DNA from: Asterias amurensis
Taxonomy: Eukaryota > Echinodermata > Asteroidea > Forcipulatida > Asteriidae
DNA length: 64,000 nt
NCBI RefSeq assembly: GCF_032118995.1
Contig: NC_092661.1
Coordinates: 12,772,494-12,836,493 of the forward strand
Direction of reading: 5' to 3'
Part shown: positions 24,301-34,543 of the stretch, one piece after another
Layout of the letters: each line of letters begins with the position of its first letter
How positions within the stretch are numbered: position 1 is the first letter of the stretch
Notes under the pieces: generated by a model
Database searches by the model: none
What the model was told of the DNA's origin: nothing
Seen by the model: the letters and a program-made list of their open reading frames with translations, nothing else
Made by a program: the position numbers and the translations under genes

Positions 24301-27300
24301 GCTTTGAGTTCTTTAAGATGGGGGTGACGTGCGCCTTTTTGAGCTGCTGAGGCACGATTCCTGTTTCTATGGATGAGTTGACAATGTTTGTAATGGCAGG
24401 TAGGACGGATGACAGACAAGTTTTCAACAAGGAGGTGGGTATTGGATCGAGGTCACATGATTTCGAGGGTGAGCGGCGGATGAGCTTTCCAACAGTTTCT
24501 TCCGATTCCGTCTCGAAAAGTTGGAGTACCGATGTAGAATGAGTATCATGGACAGAGACTGCAACTGATGATATCTGACCATCAAGCTCCGACCTGATGT
24601 GCGTAACTTTGGTTTCGAAGTGAACATTAAACCTTTCCGCGAGGTCTAATGCAGATGGACTGTCAGGAAGACACAGTGATGGTTTACTGTGTAGCAAACC
24701 ATCAACAACAGCGAAAAGTTGTCTTGGATTTGTTGCATTGTCTGATATCTTCTGTTTGAAATGTGCACGTCGGGCATCTCTAATTAAAACGAAGAACCAG
24801 GTTTCTTTGCTCTGTAAACATTTGGCGGTGAACAGTAAGACTAGATTAGTGTGTATTGGGGTCTCTTGAAATAGTTTACATGAACACACGTTCTCAAAAA
24901 GACACCCTTGTGGAGCATTATTCTGTTCTTTGCTTAGTCCCTGCACTTAACAGTTTCCCATAGACTTTGTACACAAGTTTCCTTGTTGACCATTCAAGGC
25001 TTTAGAATTCCCCTATCCTCTTATTTTCCCTTTTTTCGACTTGTCCTTGGTCTAAATAAGGCACCGAAATGAGCACAACCGTGATCTCTCTCATGGATAT
25101 GCCCTTGGTGTTCACATTTCTTGATGACATACCTGAGTGGGGTTATAAAGCCCATCTGCCCAAAGGATAGCAGTTACAAAGAGAGTCATCGGCTGGACTA
25201 CGGCTAGCTGAAGCACTGCAGCTCGCAATCGATGTAAATGAGGCCTGTAGAATAGAAATGGATTGAATGAGTTATCAAAAAGGATCGACTGAGTTACTGA
25301 TTACTGAATCCGATTAGGCTCTTGGTGAATTGATTGATTGTAAAAAATTAAACTCAGTTCAGTCTCCTTAAAAGCACTGGACAATATTGGTAATATAGAG
25401 GTACACCCCTTTCAGTTCCTACCTAAAAACCACCCAATATAATGCCACCTTGTAAGCACAGGACAACCATATGGTTCTATCAAGAACAGGCGTGAAACTC
25501 TTCTTACTTTAGTCTGATAAAAAAACAAAATTGCCCTTGCAAAAGTTGAAAAATCAAAAAAATTGTGAGTAAATTGCCTAAAAAGTCTATAAAAGGTTAT
25601 TCCATATTCACATGTTGGAATATCCCTTATAAAATTTTCTGACTTTTCCCAATGACCAAATATGCTTGTTGTTGACCCCACCACAGGTCAAGCTATATAA
25701 CTGGTAACCAAGAGCATACATGTACAACTTACATTGTTAGTCTGATCTTCCTACAGCAACAAGGGAAACAGCATGCGAGAGGGGGCTGTGCAAGGGAGAT
25801 CGTCGTGGTGGCTAACTTAACAACCATCTCGTCAGGTCCGCCAAAATAGTTGAAAATTAGCATCAGAAAGATATATAGAGACACTGCCATGTACCTAGAG
25901 CAGAAAATCAATGACTATTATAATTGTTTCAATTATTATAAAGACAAATTATAAAGCGCATTTCCAAAAAAATGCATGCAAAGTACAAGGAAACGTTGAA
26001 TTAAAAAAAAGAATGAACAAATAAAGCCAAACAAAACATTTAAGTTCGAAGTAAACACTACAGGAGCAACGTTACAGAAACGTTTAGTTTAAAAAACCCA
26101 AATTAAACTTGTTTTGGCAAAAGTGGGAGGCGTTTACATTATGTCTTGTAACTGGCGTTTGATACTTTGATCCGTTTGCAATATTGATAATATCCTCAAA
26201 ATGTCAGTCTCCTTAACTGTGAATTGCCAAGACCACTCCCCCCATCCCACCACAATACCAGTCACGAAATCTTTTCTAGAATCAATTTAAGGGAAGGTAC
26301 ACGTTTGGTAATTACTCAAAACAAGTATTAACATAAAAACTGACTTGGTAACAAGCATTTGAGAGCTGTTGAACTTGATAGTAAAAAATATTGTAGGAAA
26401 CGACTCCCTCTGAAGTAACGTAGTTGTTGAGGAAGAGGTAATTTCTCACTAAAATAATAAAAGACTTCAAGCTAGAAGTCTTTTATTCTTATCTGAAAGC
26501 ACACAATTTTGTCCAACAAGGGTGTTTTTTTCTTTCATCATTTTCTTGCTACTTCAATGATCAATTGAGCCCAAATGTTCACAGGCTTGTTATTCCATGG
26601 TTATAATGGGATACACCAAGTGAGAAGACTGGTTTTTGACAATTACCAAAGGTGTACCTTCCCTTTAAAGATGTGGACTGTAAACAGACCCATATTGCCT
26701 ATACAATGTTATTACTTCAACTTACAAACTGGCTGCCCATGATCCCAGTATTGCTGCTTTAGGAATGAAGATACTTGCCAGTGACGTCAAGCTGTGCACC
26801 TATTCAACAAAACAAGGTACAATTATTCCAGGGATAGACTCTGCTGCATTGTTCATGCATATCTTCATGAAGCGTTACAGCGGTAACGCTTCTCTGATAG
26901 TGTTTTTTCAAAAGCAGATTACTCTTCTGCGCGCATATATAACCGCTCCCCTAATGACATATTTTCAAAGGTTAGTCTTATGGTTTATATCTACAAATAT
27001 TTACGAGTAAAACACACAGTAGGTTCCAATTATCAAACTTATACAATCAGTGTAAGGGTAAGAACAAAATTATACGAAGTATCAAAGTACTTCAGAAGTT
27101 GTTGAAGATTTTGTGACTTCACTCAACACGAGTGTTCTCAAGTAATGTGGATTTGTTTCACAGAACTCAGGAAAGTACTGAGATACACATCGATGTTAGG
27201 GTCGTCGTCGTCATGAGTCATGGCTGACCCTTTGTGACCCTGGTTATATCATGGAGGAAGAAACCTCCATGGTTATATGGAGTTCCACTTCTGCCTATCC

Positions 27301-29654
27301 AGTGCAGATCGATATACATCGTTTATTGATAAGCCTGTGAGTTCTTGTCTGTCCAACAAAGTTTTTGACGGCCGCGTGAGCGACTACCTTCAACACATCC
27401 TTGCACAATGATCTCCTCAAGGTTGTCCCCCTTCTATTCTTGATATTATGACCAAAGTATTGAAGCTTGTTTTTGTCAATCTTTGAGGTTCATACAAATG
27501 CATTTGGTTTTGTGCTTTTTCCATGATATTCTCAGCATTCTCCTCTAGCACCACATGTTAAGTAATGTTTTGCTGACTTACCGGAACTAGTCCTAAGATG
27601 AAGATGGTGTAGCCTCTCCGTTCACCGTAGTGCATGGTTTTCATAATGCTAAGTGCCGTCTCAACGTACATGAGACAGCTTAGGATACTAATGATGACCA
27701 TCGTAATCATTAAAGCTTGTGACCATGGCTGGGACATGTACACTGCGATGAAAAATTCAATAAAAGTTCACAATCAGAAATGCAATAAAAAAAAAAACAA
27801 TCTCGTGAACCGTGTGGGTGCACCCCCTTGAAAAATAGGGAAAAAAGGAGCGTCTGCCTCGTTAATAATTTGTAGGCCCTCATCAAAAGATTCTATTATT
27901 ATAGACAGAAGAAAGGGGATACAGTTAACATGTTTTGCCCAATTGTGAGCCTAGGGGTGTTGACTTCCAACTTGAGGTATTTCGTATGATATTGGCCCTG
28001 AATTAAATGGTCCTTTTGCCAAGAAGTAGGGACAATTTTCAAGATTGATGCTCGGATGTTTTGGAAAACTACAACGGTGCTGTAGGGACTGTTGAGCGGT
28101 TTTTATGTTGAGGGGGGAATAACTCGACAGGTCCAGGGACTCTTCATATCAAATTAAGCAGATGATACAAGTTCAAGTGTCAAAGAAAATGTTCTCTTTA
28201 CTGTAGTCATAAGCTGTGAAACTTTAAGTATTGTTCTTGTATGTTTTAATATTTTAGCATTTTGCACCGTATGCTATGATGTGAGTTTATTGCACCCACC
28301 GCACATGCCGCATGTGCTGTGTTGATTCATTGTTTGCAGATTTGATTATCAGGAGGTCCTTCTTATGTCAATTTGTTTTTGTTTAACACAAACTTATATA
28401 AAATTTACGAATTTTAATGAATGGTTTTCGTCTGTAAATCAGTAGTGGAATCAATGACCCCCAGGACCGCGGCATTCTACGGGATACCCCTCCCCCTTAT
28501 TTACAAGGAATCATTCTGCACCATGTGTGTGCGTAGACTAGACGGTGGGGGGGGGGGGAAGCTTGAGTTAGAACCCAACCCCATAACTTAGTGGCCACGA
28601 GAATAGAACCAAAGATGTAGTAATATGTTAATAGCAATTCCAGGGGGTAGAAAAAGAAACTCAGTTTGAACTTGGCCTCTAACAGTTGGTGCTTTGACCC
28701 AACGGGTTCTAAATCAAACATTGTCTGATCATACAATATTTGTCAACACGTACATAGCTTTCAAGACTGTTGACCCGCACGCTGAACTCGTGGGCGAGAA
28801 CAAATTGAAATACAATTGTGGAGTGAGTTATTCTTGAGTGTTATTTGTTTTGACGTTAGACAACCAGGGTAGTAGAAAATACTATTGAGAAGAAATTGAA
28901 CTGAGCACAGCATGTAATTTTAAAGGAATGTTCCTCTAGTTTCAAATACCCGTCGGGTGTGATAAAACGTTTACTTGAACTGCGTATTGCTATCAGACCT
29001 GGAATTTTACCTTTAGAGGGCAAGGCCATTTTTGTTTTGCAAAGGACACTTTCAGTGGAAATAAATATCAGAGAGATTTTGAAGGAGCTCAAGGTCAAGA
29101 CCATTGTTACAAGTTTGAGAAATGTTCAATATGAATTTGAAATCAACATCTCGACCATCTGAAGTTGGCCAAGTAAGCACTGGGCTGACGTTTTCAAGCA
29201 AACATATTATATGCAACACGTTTGCATTATTGTTATAACAGGTTGTCATAATTTAAAAAAAATACAATATTTACGGATGAATAGCTTTACAAGAAAAGTT
29301 GTAATTGTTGGTAAACTTTCGGGTAGGCCTACAACCATGTGTAAAATCTCTTTTGGAGGAGTGTTGGCGGACATCGTGTTGGCTCTGAAAAGAGCCAGGT
29401 GTCAGAGCTGGTGCGATATGTGGTCACGACGATTCGAACAGTGAACACTATATACTCATATTCTGAGAACAAAAACAAATCTTTTTAGTCCCTTCACTTG
29501 TTCCAGAAGTTAATTGATAGGGTTTTACCTCAATGAATGATTCATATGGATTTGGCATTTACTATGACTTACGTAAAACCATCTCCTTTGAGCTGGGAAT
29601 CCCCTGAGAGCAGTTGACAGCGTCTTGCACCACCAAACCTGTTCCATTTTCCAT
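21318..29654 (-). CDS. SLC51A: Organic solute transporter subunit alpha-like protein, complete, 7 exons
   Basis: Multi-pass membrane protein of the OST-alpha/TMEM184 family; in vertebrates it pairs with OST-beta to export bile acids and steroid sulfates across basolateral membranes (family knowledge). Exons in gene order: 29654-29573, 27742-27582, 26799-26726, 25894-25733, 25244-25133, 22331-22073, 21622-21318. All junctions are GT-AG and phases join to 384 aa; the human protein is 340 aa. The start MENGTGLVVQDAVNCSQGIP gives a short outer N-terminus with two N-glycosylation sites (NGT, NCS). An in-frame TGA lies two codons upstream. Seven hydrophobic segments follow. The cysteine cluster LACCFPCCC is in the same place as the CCCCCPCC run of human OST-alpha. 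YGNFRLKFSLLKAF matches the conserved GAKFALFQ region. The polar tail (DLASPLLDKDGK) is longer than in mammals. No OST-beta partner is seen nearby. Substrate is unknown. Confidence 0.88.
21855..21935 (+). repeat. SINE-body fragment
   Basis: CTGAAACAGGGTTAACCC and GGATGTAGGCATGG match the SINE body at 49740-49790. Lies in intron 6 of the SLC51A-like gene. Confidence 0.4.
22868..24790 (-). mobile_element. 5'-truncated CR1/L2-type LINE with long intact reverse transcriptase frame
   Basis: A continuous minus-strand frame stops at 22946. It covers the linker (RQLFAVVDGLLHSKPS), the reverse transcriptase palm (LSNYRPVSNLPFISKVVEK, LLDLSAAFDTIDH, FGVPQGSVLGP, YADDAQLY at about 23781-23804) and the thumb/C-terminal motifs typical of the CR1/L2 group (LDYCNSLLYGLP, HITPVLQALHWLPV, SFSVAAPRLWNDLP). 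Apurinic endonuclease and ORF1 are absent, so it is a 5'-truncated insertion. The 3' end reads AGCGCTTTATAAGATTTATT on the minus strand and runs into a (TTA)n tail at 22868-22887. The frame can be read further to 24946, but that part does not look like LINE protein. It lies in intron 5 of the SLC51A-like gene, in the same orientation. About 600 open codons suggest a fairly young copy. Confidence 0.9.
26287..26668. mobile_element. TTAA-flanked element, family C (relative of A)
   Basis: TTAA-GGGAAGGTACACGTTTGG at the left and ACCAAAGGTGTACCTTCCC-TTTAA at the right. The centre is a palindrome, AAAGACTTCAAGCTAGAAGTC. The interior shares CTCCCTCTGAAGTAACG and CAAGTGAGAAGACTGG with family A. Lies in intron 3 of the SLC51A-like gene. 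Confidence 0.82.
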
Positions 29655-31024
29655 CTCTCACTTCCCCCTGCTGGTCCGTTTGGAGCCGAGCTACACAAGG
29701 AATTAACTTCAATGTTCCAAATACCTTGGTCTGCGGGGCTCTCGCCTGACTGGAGTGGGGACCCGGCACGGGACTTTTGGTGGAAAGACGTTGTCCTGGG
29801 AGTACGGCAAAGTGCAGAGTCGGAGGCACTCGTGGCAGAGGTGGCTCGATACTGTCGGGGAATTGTTAACTCCAATTGGAACAGTTGGCTGGCCTACTTA
29901 TCGTTGTGTCAAGGTCCAATCGGGTTGGGTCAGTGCATGGAGGTAGACATTTTAACTTTACGGTGCACACTTGATGGTCCAAACTAACCGACCTTGATGA
30001 GCATGTGTTCCTTCTTTATTTACCTTCTCGTACCATGGATGTGTACTTTAAGCAGTGTACAGTACCTTGGTATAAACTGCAGGCTAAGAAAAACAGTATT
30101 AAAGCTGAAAGCAAATGCCATACGTCCGGGCCTACAGGCCGTAGGGTGGGCTTTGTCCGCAATACAAAAGACACTATACTTCGCCACCAAAGTGTGTTCT
30201 CCACTACAATGCTTAAGGGTAGGCGTGCAACAATCAGTGCCCACTTCAATTGTTGAAAGACTTCTGAAGATGCCGATGTACCTTTTGGATGTCGTGAGGT
30301 AGATCTCGGTGTGCTTTCAAGTTAATGTCAGTCTCTACTCAACTGTGTGGCATCAGTGTTACGAGAGCGGTTTTATCGTAATATGTGCTCTTTGAATTGC
30401 ACGGTAACAAACCTTTGGTGTTGATGGCCTTTGGTATGTGTGTGGCTTTCCAAGGTCTCTCATCCCATCCAGCTCCAGCGCTCGCTTCTAGAATAGAACC
30501 TCAATATTATTTACTCATTGACCTAAAAACATTTCGTGTGCTGTTATCGGCTGTTCACATTCATGAGCTCTGGATCATCAGCAGCTGTTTATGCGTATAA
30601 TGAATCAATAATACACACCTATAGCGTGTTGAAAATGACAGGGGTCAATGTTTAACCTTATTGTCAACTGAGTATAGTAGTTTCATTTTGTAGTTATGCG
30701 GACTTACACGTGTACGGAATTTGTCACACGGAAAGAATACACCGTGTGTTTAATATTATTGTCACAATATGATTGTGCGGGCTTTTCTGGAAAATTCTAA
30801 GAATGAGGTGACATACATACACATGTTTACATTTGATTGATTTTGCATATTATAGCCCTTTGAAATTGTGAGGGTTGAAACAATGGACTATAGTGTGTGA
30901 TGACTCAAACAAAAAATAATAATAATGATGTGTCTACCCGATGACCTGTATTGATTGATTGATTTATTTTCATGACGCTATTTCCTATATATAGTGATAT
31001 ATAACCCAAGGGTTTCTAAACGAC

Positions 31025-31198
31025 TTAAAGGGAAGTGTTGGTTGTTTTTGTGTACATATTGCAAGTGAAAAGGCAATTTATTGTTTCTTGAAAAACAAAC
31101 AAACTGGTGACTATGCATTTATGAATTTTGTATTTATTAGGAAAACGAAATACTAGTGACGACCAAATTTAGTTGTAACTAAATTTGGTCGTCACAGG
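31025..31198. mobile_element. Half of a TTAA element ending in a perfect hairpin
   Basis: Begins TTAA-AGGGAAGTGTTGG and ends in GTGACGACCAAATTTAGTT, a 3-base loop, then its exact reverse complement at 31178-31196. The second arm of the element is missing. Confidence 0.6.
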
Positions 31199-31674
31199 TA
31201 TCGTTTTTTTCTCAGCAGGCAGACGATGGAGTCATCCGTGTTTCCTTTTTGACCTTTGAAGTCCCTAGGTATATGCCAAGGCAGCTCTTTGACGTTATAT
31301 TTTCCCAAGAGTGCCAAGAAGCGGAAACATTGCCTCGTTCGATTTAGCCTAATTTCACGTGACTTACGAGAACACACTCTAATCGAACGCACATTTTTTG
31401 AAGGGGGGGGGGGGGGGGGCAGTCGGAAGCAATTTAACCTGTAAAATGCCAGTTAGCCAGGGATCATACCCAAAGTTTAAGATGGGGCCTGCTTGTAAGT
31501 GTCTGGAGGGATCGCTATATAGGGATGCATCTTTCTTTTTTTCCAAAAATTTATTTCAACCGTTTCCCTTGTGGTTTATATTATAACTTTACACAAAAAA
31601 TTATTGTATAGGCCTACGCATATAGGATTAAATCAATCGAACGCTTTTTGTTTTAAAACCAAAAGTAGTATAAT

Positions 31675-32203
31675 TTAAAGGCACTGGGCACCTTTGGTAA
31701 TAATTTTCAAAGACCAGTCTTCTCACTTAGTGTATCCATGGAAACAAACCTGTGCAAATGTTACCTGAATTGATCGTCGAAGTTGCGAGAGAATAGTGGT
31801 ACAAAAAACACCCGTGTCGCACATGTGTTTTCAGATGCTTGAATTTGAGACCTCAGCTAAGGTCTCGAACTCAATTCAATTATTTTAGTGAGAAATTACC
31901 TTCTTTTTCAAAAACTATACGTTACTTCAGAGGGAGCCGTTTCTCACAATGTTTTATACTATCAACAGCTCTCCATTGCTCGTTATCAAGTAAGTTTTTA
32001 TGCTAACAGTTATTTTGAGTAATTACCAATTCGCCTCTCTTAATACTTATGCATGACGTCATAATTCTTACCCAAAATGAGGCTATGGGCGCACTTCCCC
32101 CATCACGTGCAGTGGCTGCGCCCATCGCCTCGTTTTGAGTTAGCATTAAGACGTACCTCATGCATAAATATTGAGAGAGGATAGTGTCCAACAGTGCTGT
32201 AAC
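31675..32203 (+). mobile_element. Family A copy 3, interrupted by a nested element
   Basis: TTAA-AGGCACTGGGCACC at the left, then the usual internal text (GACCAGTCTTCTCACTTAG, GAGACCTC). The right end reads TAATTACCAAT, then the nested element at 32031-32180, then AGTGTCCAACAGTGCTG. Confidence 0.8.
32031..32180. mobile_element. Nested foldback element inside family A copy 3
   Basis: The ends CCTCTCTTAATACTTATGCA and TGCATAAATATTGAGAGAGG are inverted repeats. It splits the family A end CCAATAGTGTCC, with AT on both sides as a possible 2-bp duplication. It is 150 bases long and non-coding. Confidence 0.75.
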
Positions 32204-32845
32204 CACAGAACTATTCATCAAAATGTATTTACATATTTCTTTATAGGTACTTCCTTTTCCCACATAGGCTACTTGTGTAAACAGTTTTGTCACAAACAAG
32301 ATTAAAACCGTCATAACTCGATAATCCTGAAACATCAGTTATTTCATAATCAATTGACGTATTTAGCAACGGTGAGGGGGAAGGGCGGGGCGCGTTCATC
32401 TGATAATATTCAGGTCTGCGTTTGAACCATTTCGAAACGTCGGATCAGATTATTGCAATTTCGTATTCATAATGATCAAAACGTCATTGAATGAAATAAT
32501 AATATGATTATCAAATTGAAAATCCCAATCGGCAAATTAATGTTTTGCCTTGACTTTCTTTCCACAGAGCTCAGTAAAATACTAGTAGTGCTTATTACAA
32601 ACATCGGTGTATAATGGGTTAAACCCCGATGCAAATTTAACATAATTTGTATTTTAAATACTTTGAAGACCACTCTTTACAAAATAAACCTTATTAACCA
32701 GTTTTTTTTCTTTTAATTTGTTTTAATGCTAGAGGGTTAGAGTTTTAGTCCGGCCTCGGTTTATAATAAACATCTCAATAGGCATACATAAGTTCATCTG
32801 GAAATAATTGGTTAACTTAAGAAAATAACGTTAAACTGGCAACCC

Positions 32846-33241
32846 CTAAGACAGTGGACACTATTGGTAATTTTCAAAGACCAGTCTTCTCACTTGGTGT
32901 GTCTCAACATATGCATAAAATAACAACCCTGTGAAAATTTGAGCTCAATTGGTCGTCGAAGTTGCGAGATAACTTTCAAGAAAAAAAAACACCAAAAAAC
33001 CCTTGTCAGACGAAGTTGTGTGCTTTCAGATGCTTGATTTCGAGACCTCAATTTCTAAATCTGAGGTCTCGAAATCAAATTCGTGGAAAATTAATTCTTT
33101 CTCGAAAACTACGTCACTTCAGAGGGAGCTGTTTCTCACAATGTTTTGTACTATCAACCTCTCCCCATTACTCGTAATCAAGAAAGGTTTTATGATAATA
33201 ATTATTTTTGAGTAAATACCAATAGTGTCCACTGCCTTTAA
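32846..33241 (+). mobile_element. Family A copy 4
   Basis: Left end CTAAGACAGTGGACACTATT, with the TTAA degraded. Right end CCAATAGTGTCCACTGCCT-TTAA. The internal palindrome TTCGAGACCTC/GAGGTCTCGAA is near 33038-33073. Confidence 0.85.
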
Positions 33242-33299
33242 AGGAACATGCAAGAAGGCATAGTGTCATTGGAAAATCTGTCCTATGAGTCGGCTGGAG

Positions 33300-33395
33300 G
33301 AAGCGAACTCAACAGAGGGCGCTACTATTACTAGACGAAGTTTGTACACAGTTTGTCGTACTGATTCGGGGGTGGGGGGGGGGCTTCATTTCACG
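33300..33395 (+). repeat. GAGGGCGCTA repeat with poly-G tract
   Basis: AGAGGGCGCTACTATTACTA, CACAGTTTGTCGTA, then a G run at about 33369-33381. The same order recurs at 46777-46870 and, degraded, near 41715-42015. Confidence 0.45.
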
Positions 33396-34543
33396 TCTAT
33401 CTTGTTAATAATAGAAAATGGTCGTAGATTCGGGATGCATGATCCTAACGTGGAAACCTTGTTTACCAAACTCCGTATACCAATGTTATAGTATAGTATC
33501 ACCCCGTAAGATAATATCTCTTGTGCAAACTCGGTGCTAAAGGTCGAAGCTGATCTTCTTTAGACAATGTGGTAGAACAACGTAATTACACCATGTCTGC
33601 TTCACAACTGAGGATCGAAACATGGCCCTGGTGAAGTTTACTTAGATAGCTAGCCTGTACCTTAGCCGTTTCCTAATAAACGGGAAGTCTCAGACATGGT
33701 TTGTTACATACTGGATGGTATTCCAGGCTACATTTTATTGTTGTTTTTTACATCGGTCGTGTTTTCACAATTACATGTTTTGAAGTATCTTGGAGGGGCT
33801 GTGAAGATGTGTTGACGTATTGTGTGATTCCCTGCCAGATTTCGTGGGAACATGTCGTGAAGCAAGTTGAAATTCCATGGGAATTTGATTCATACATGTT
33901 GTTTTGGCAAAACCATCTAGTACAGAACTTGCTCCTACATGTGAGTTGCAACAATGATGTATTTAATGCTCAAAGAGAGGATTAAGGGCGAGTTTGTGCA
34001 CTATTGAAGCATCTGGTCCTTGCTCTACGGTTGAAGTGGTCGTATTTGATGTTAATGTGTAGGTAAGAAGCATCGCACATCGTTTCATCTTGCATAACTC
34101 ATCACGGATGACACGCTCGCAACTATATGAGCAAATGAGGACTCATCAAGGCAGACTGTTTTCTGGACACTATTTCCAACAACTGAACCGGACTTCTGGA
34201 GGTCTGACAACAGACCATAAGGTGTCGCATGAACACACAGTGGAGAACTAATTACAAAGAAATCGCCATAGAGGTACAACAGCTTGGTGAAGAAACCTTT
34301 ACAAAGAAAACGACCAAATGAATAAATGAGCGGACATTTTGAGTCGGTGGTTCTCATCCTGAATGTGTAGATTGATTTTGAACCCCTTAGGCCTGAGGTA
34401 GAGAAGACATTTATTTTCAAGTCTAGGATATGTGCGATTCATAAAAACACTGCATTATTGAGAACCGTAAAAAATATCTTCAAAAATAAATTCTGGTTTC
34501 TTTTTGAGCTGTTTTGAGCTGTCAATCATTATTCCTTAAAGCC

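Larger units (their letters stand above)
29655..34543. other. Shared upstream region of the SLC51A-like and receptor genes
   Basis: Two head-to-head genes are separated by about 4.9 kb. The first 330 bases (29655-29980) are GC-richer and are probably the 5' untranslated or promoter part of the transporter gene. No protein-coding exon is recognised in the rest. It holds a hairpin element (31025-31198), family A copies (31675-32203 and 32846-33241), and poly-G tracts near 31406-31419 and 33369-33381. Confidence 0.4.

Noticed and set aside
24791-24946. Extension of the LINE frame to an upstream start codon
   Set aside because: The extra residues do not resemble LINE protein and look like host intron read in frame by chance. 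Host-gene splice sites lie on both sides of the insertion.
29525-29987. Open frames of 116 and 120 codons overlapping the first exon of the SLC51A-like gene
   Set aside because: They are in other frames than the supported exon (29654-29573) and show no family similarity. The region is better explained as 5' untranslated or promoter sequence.
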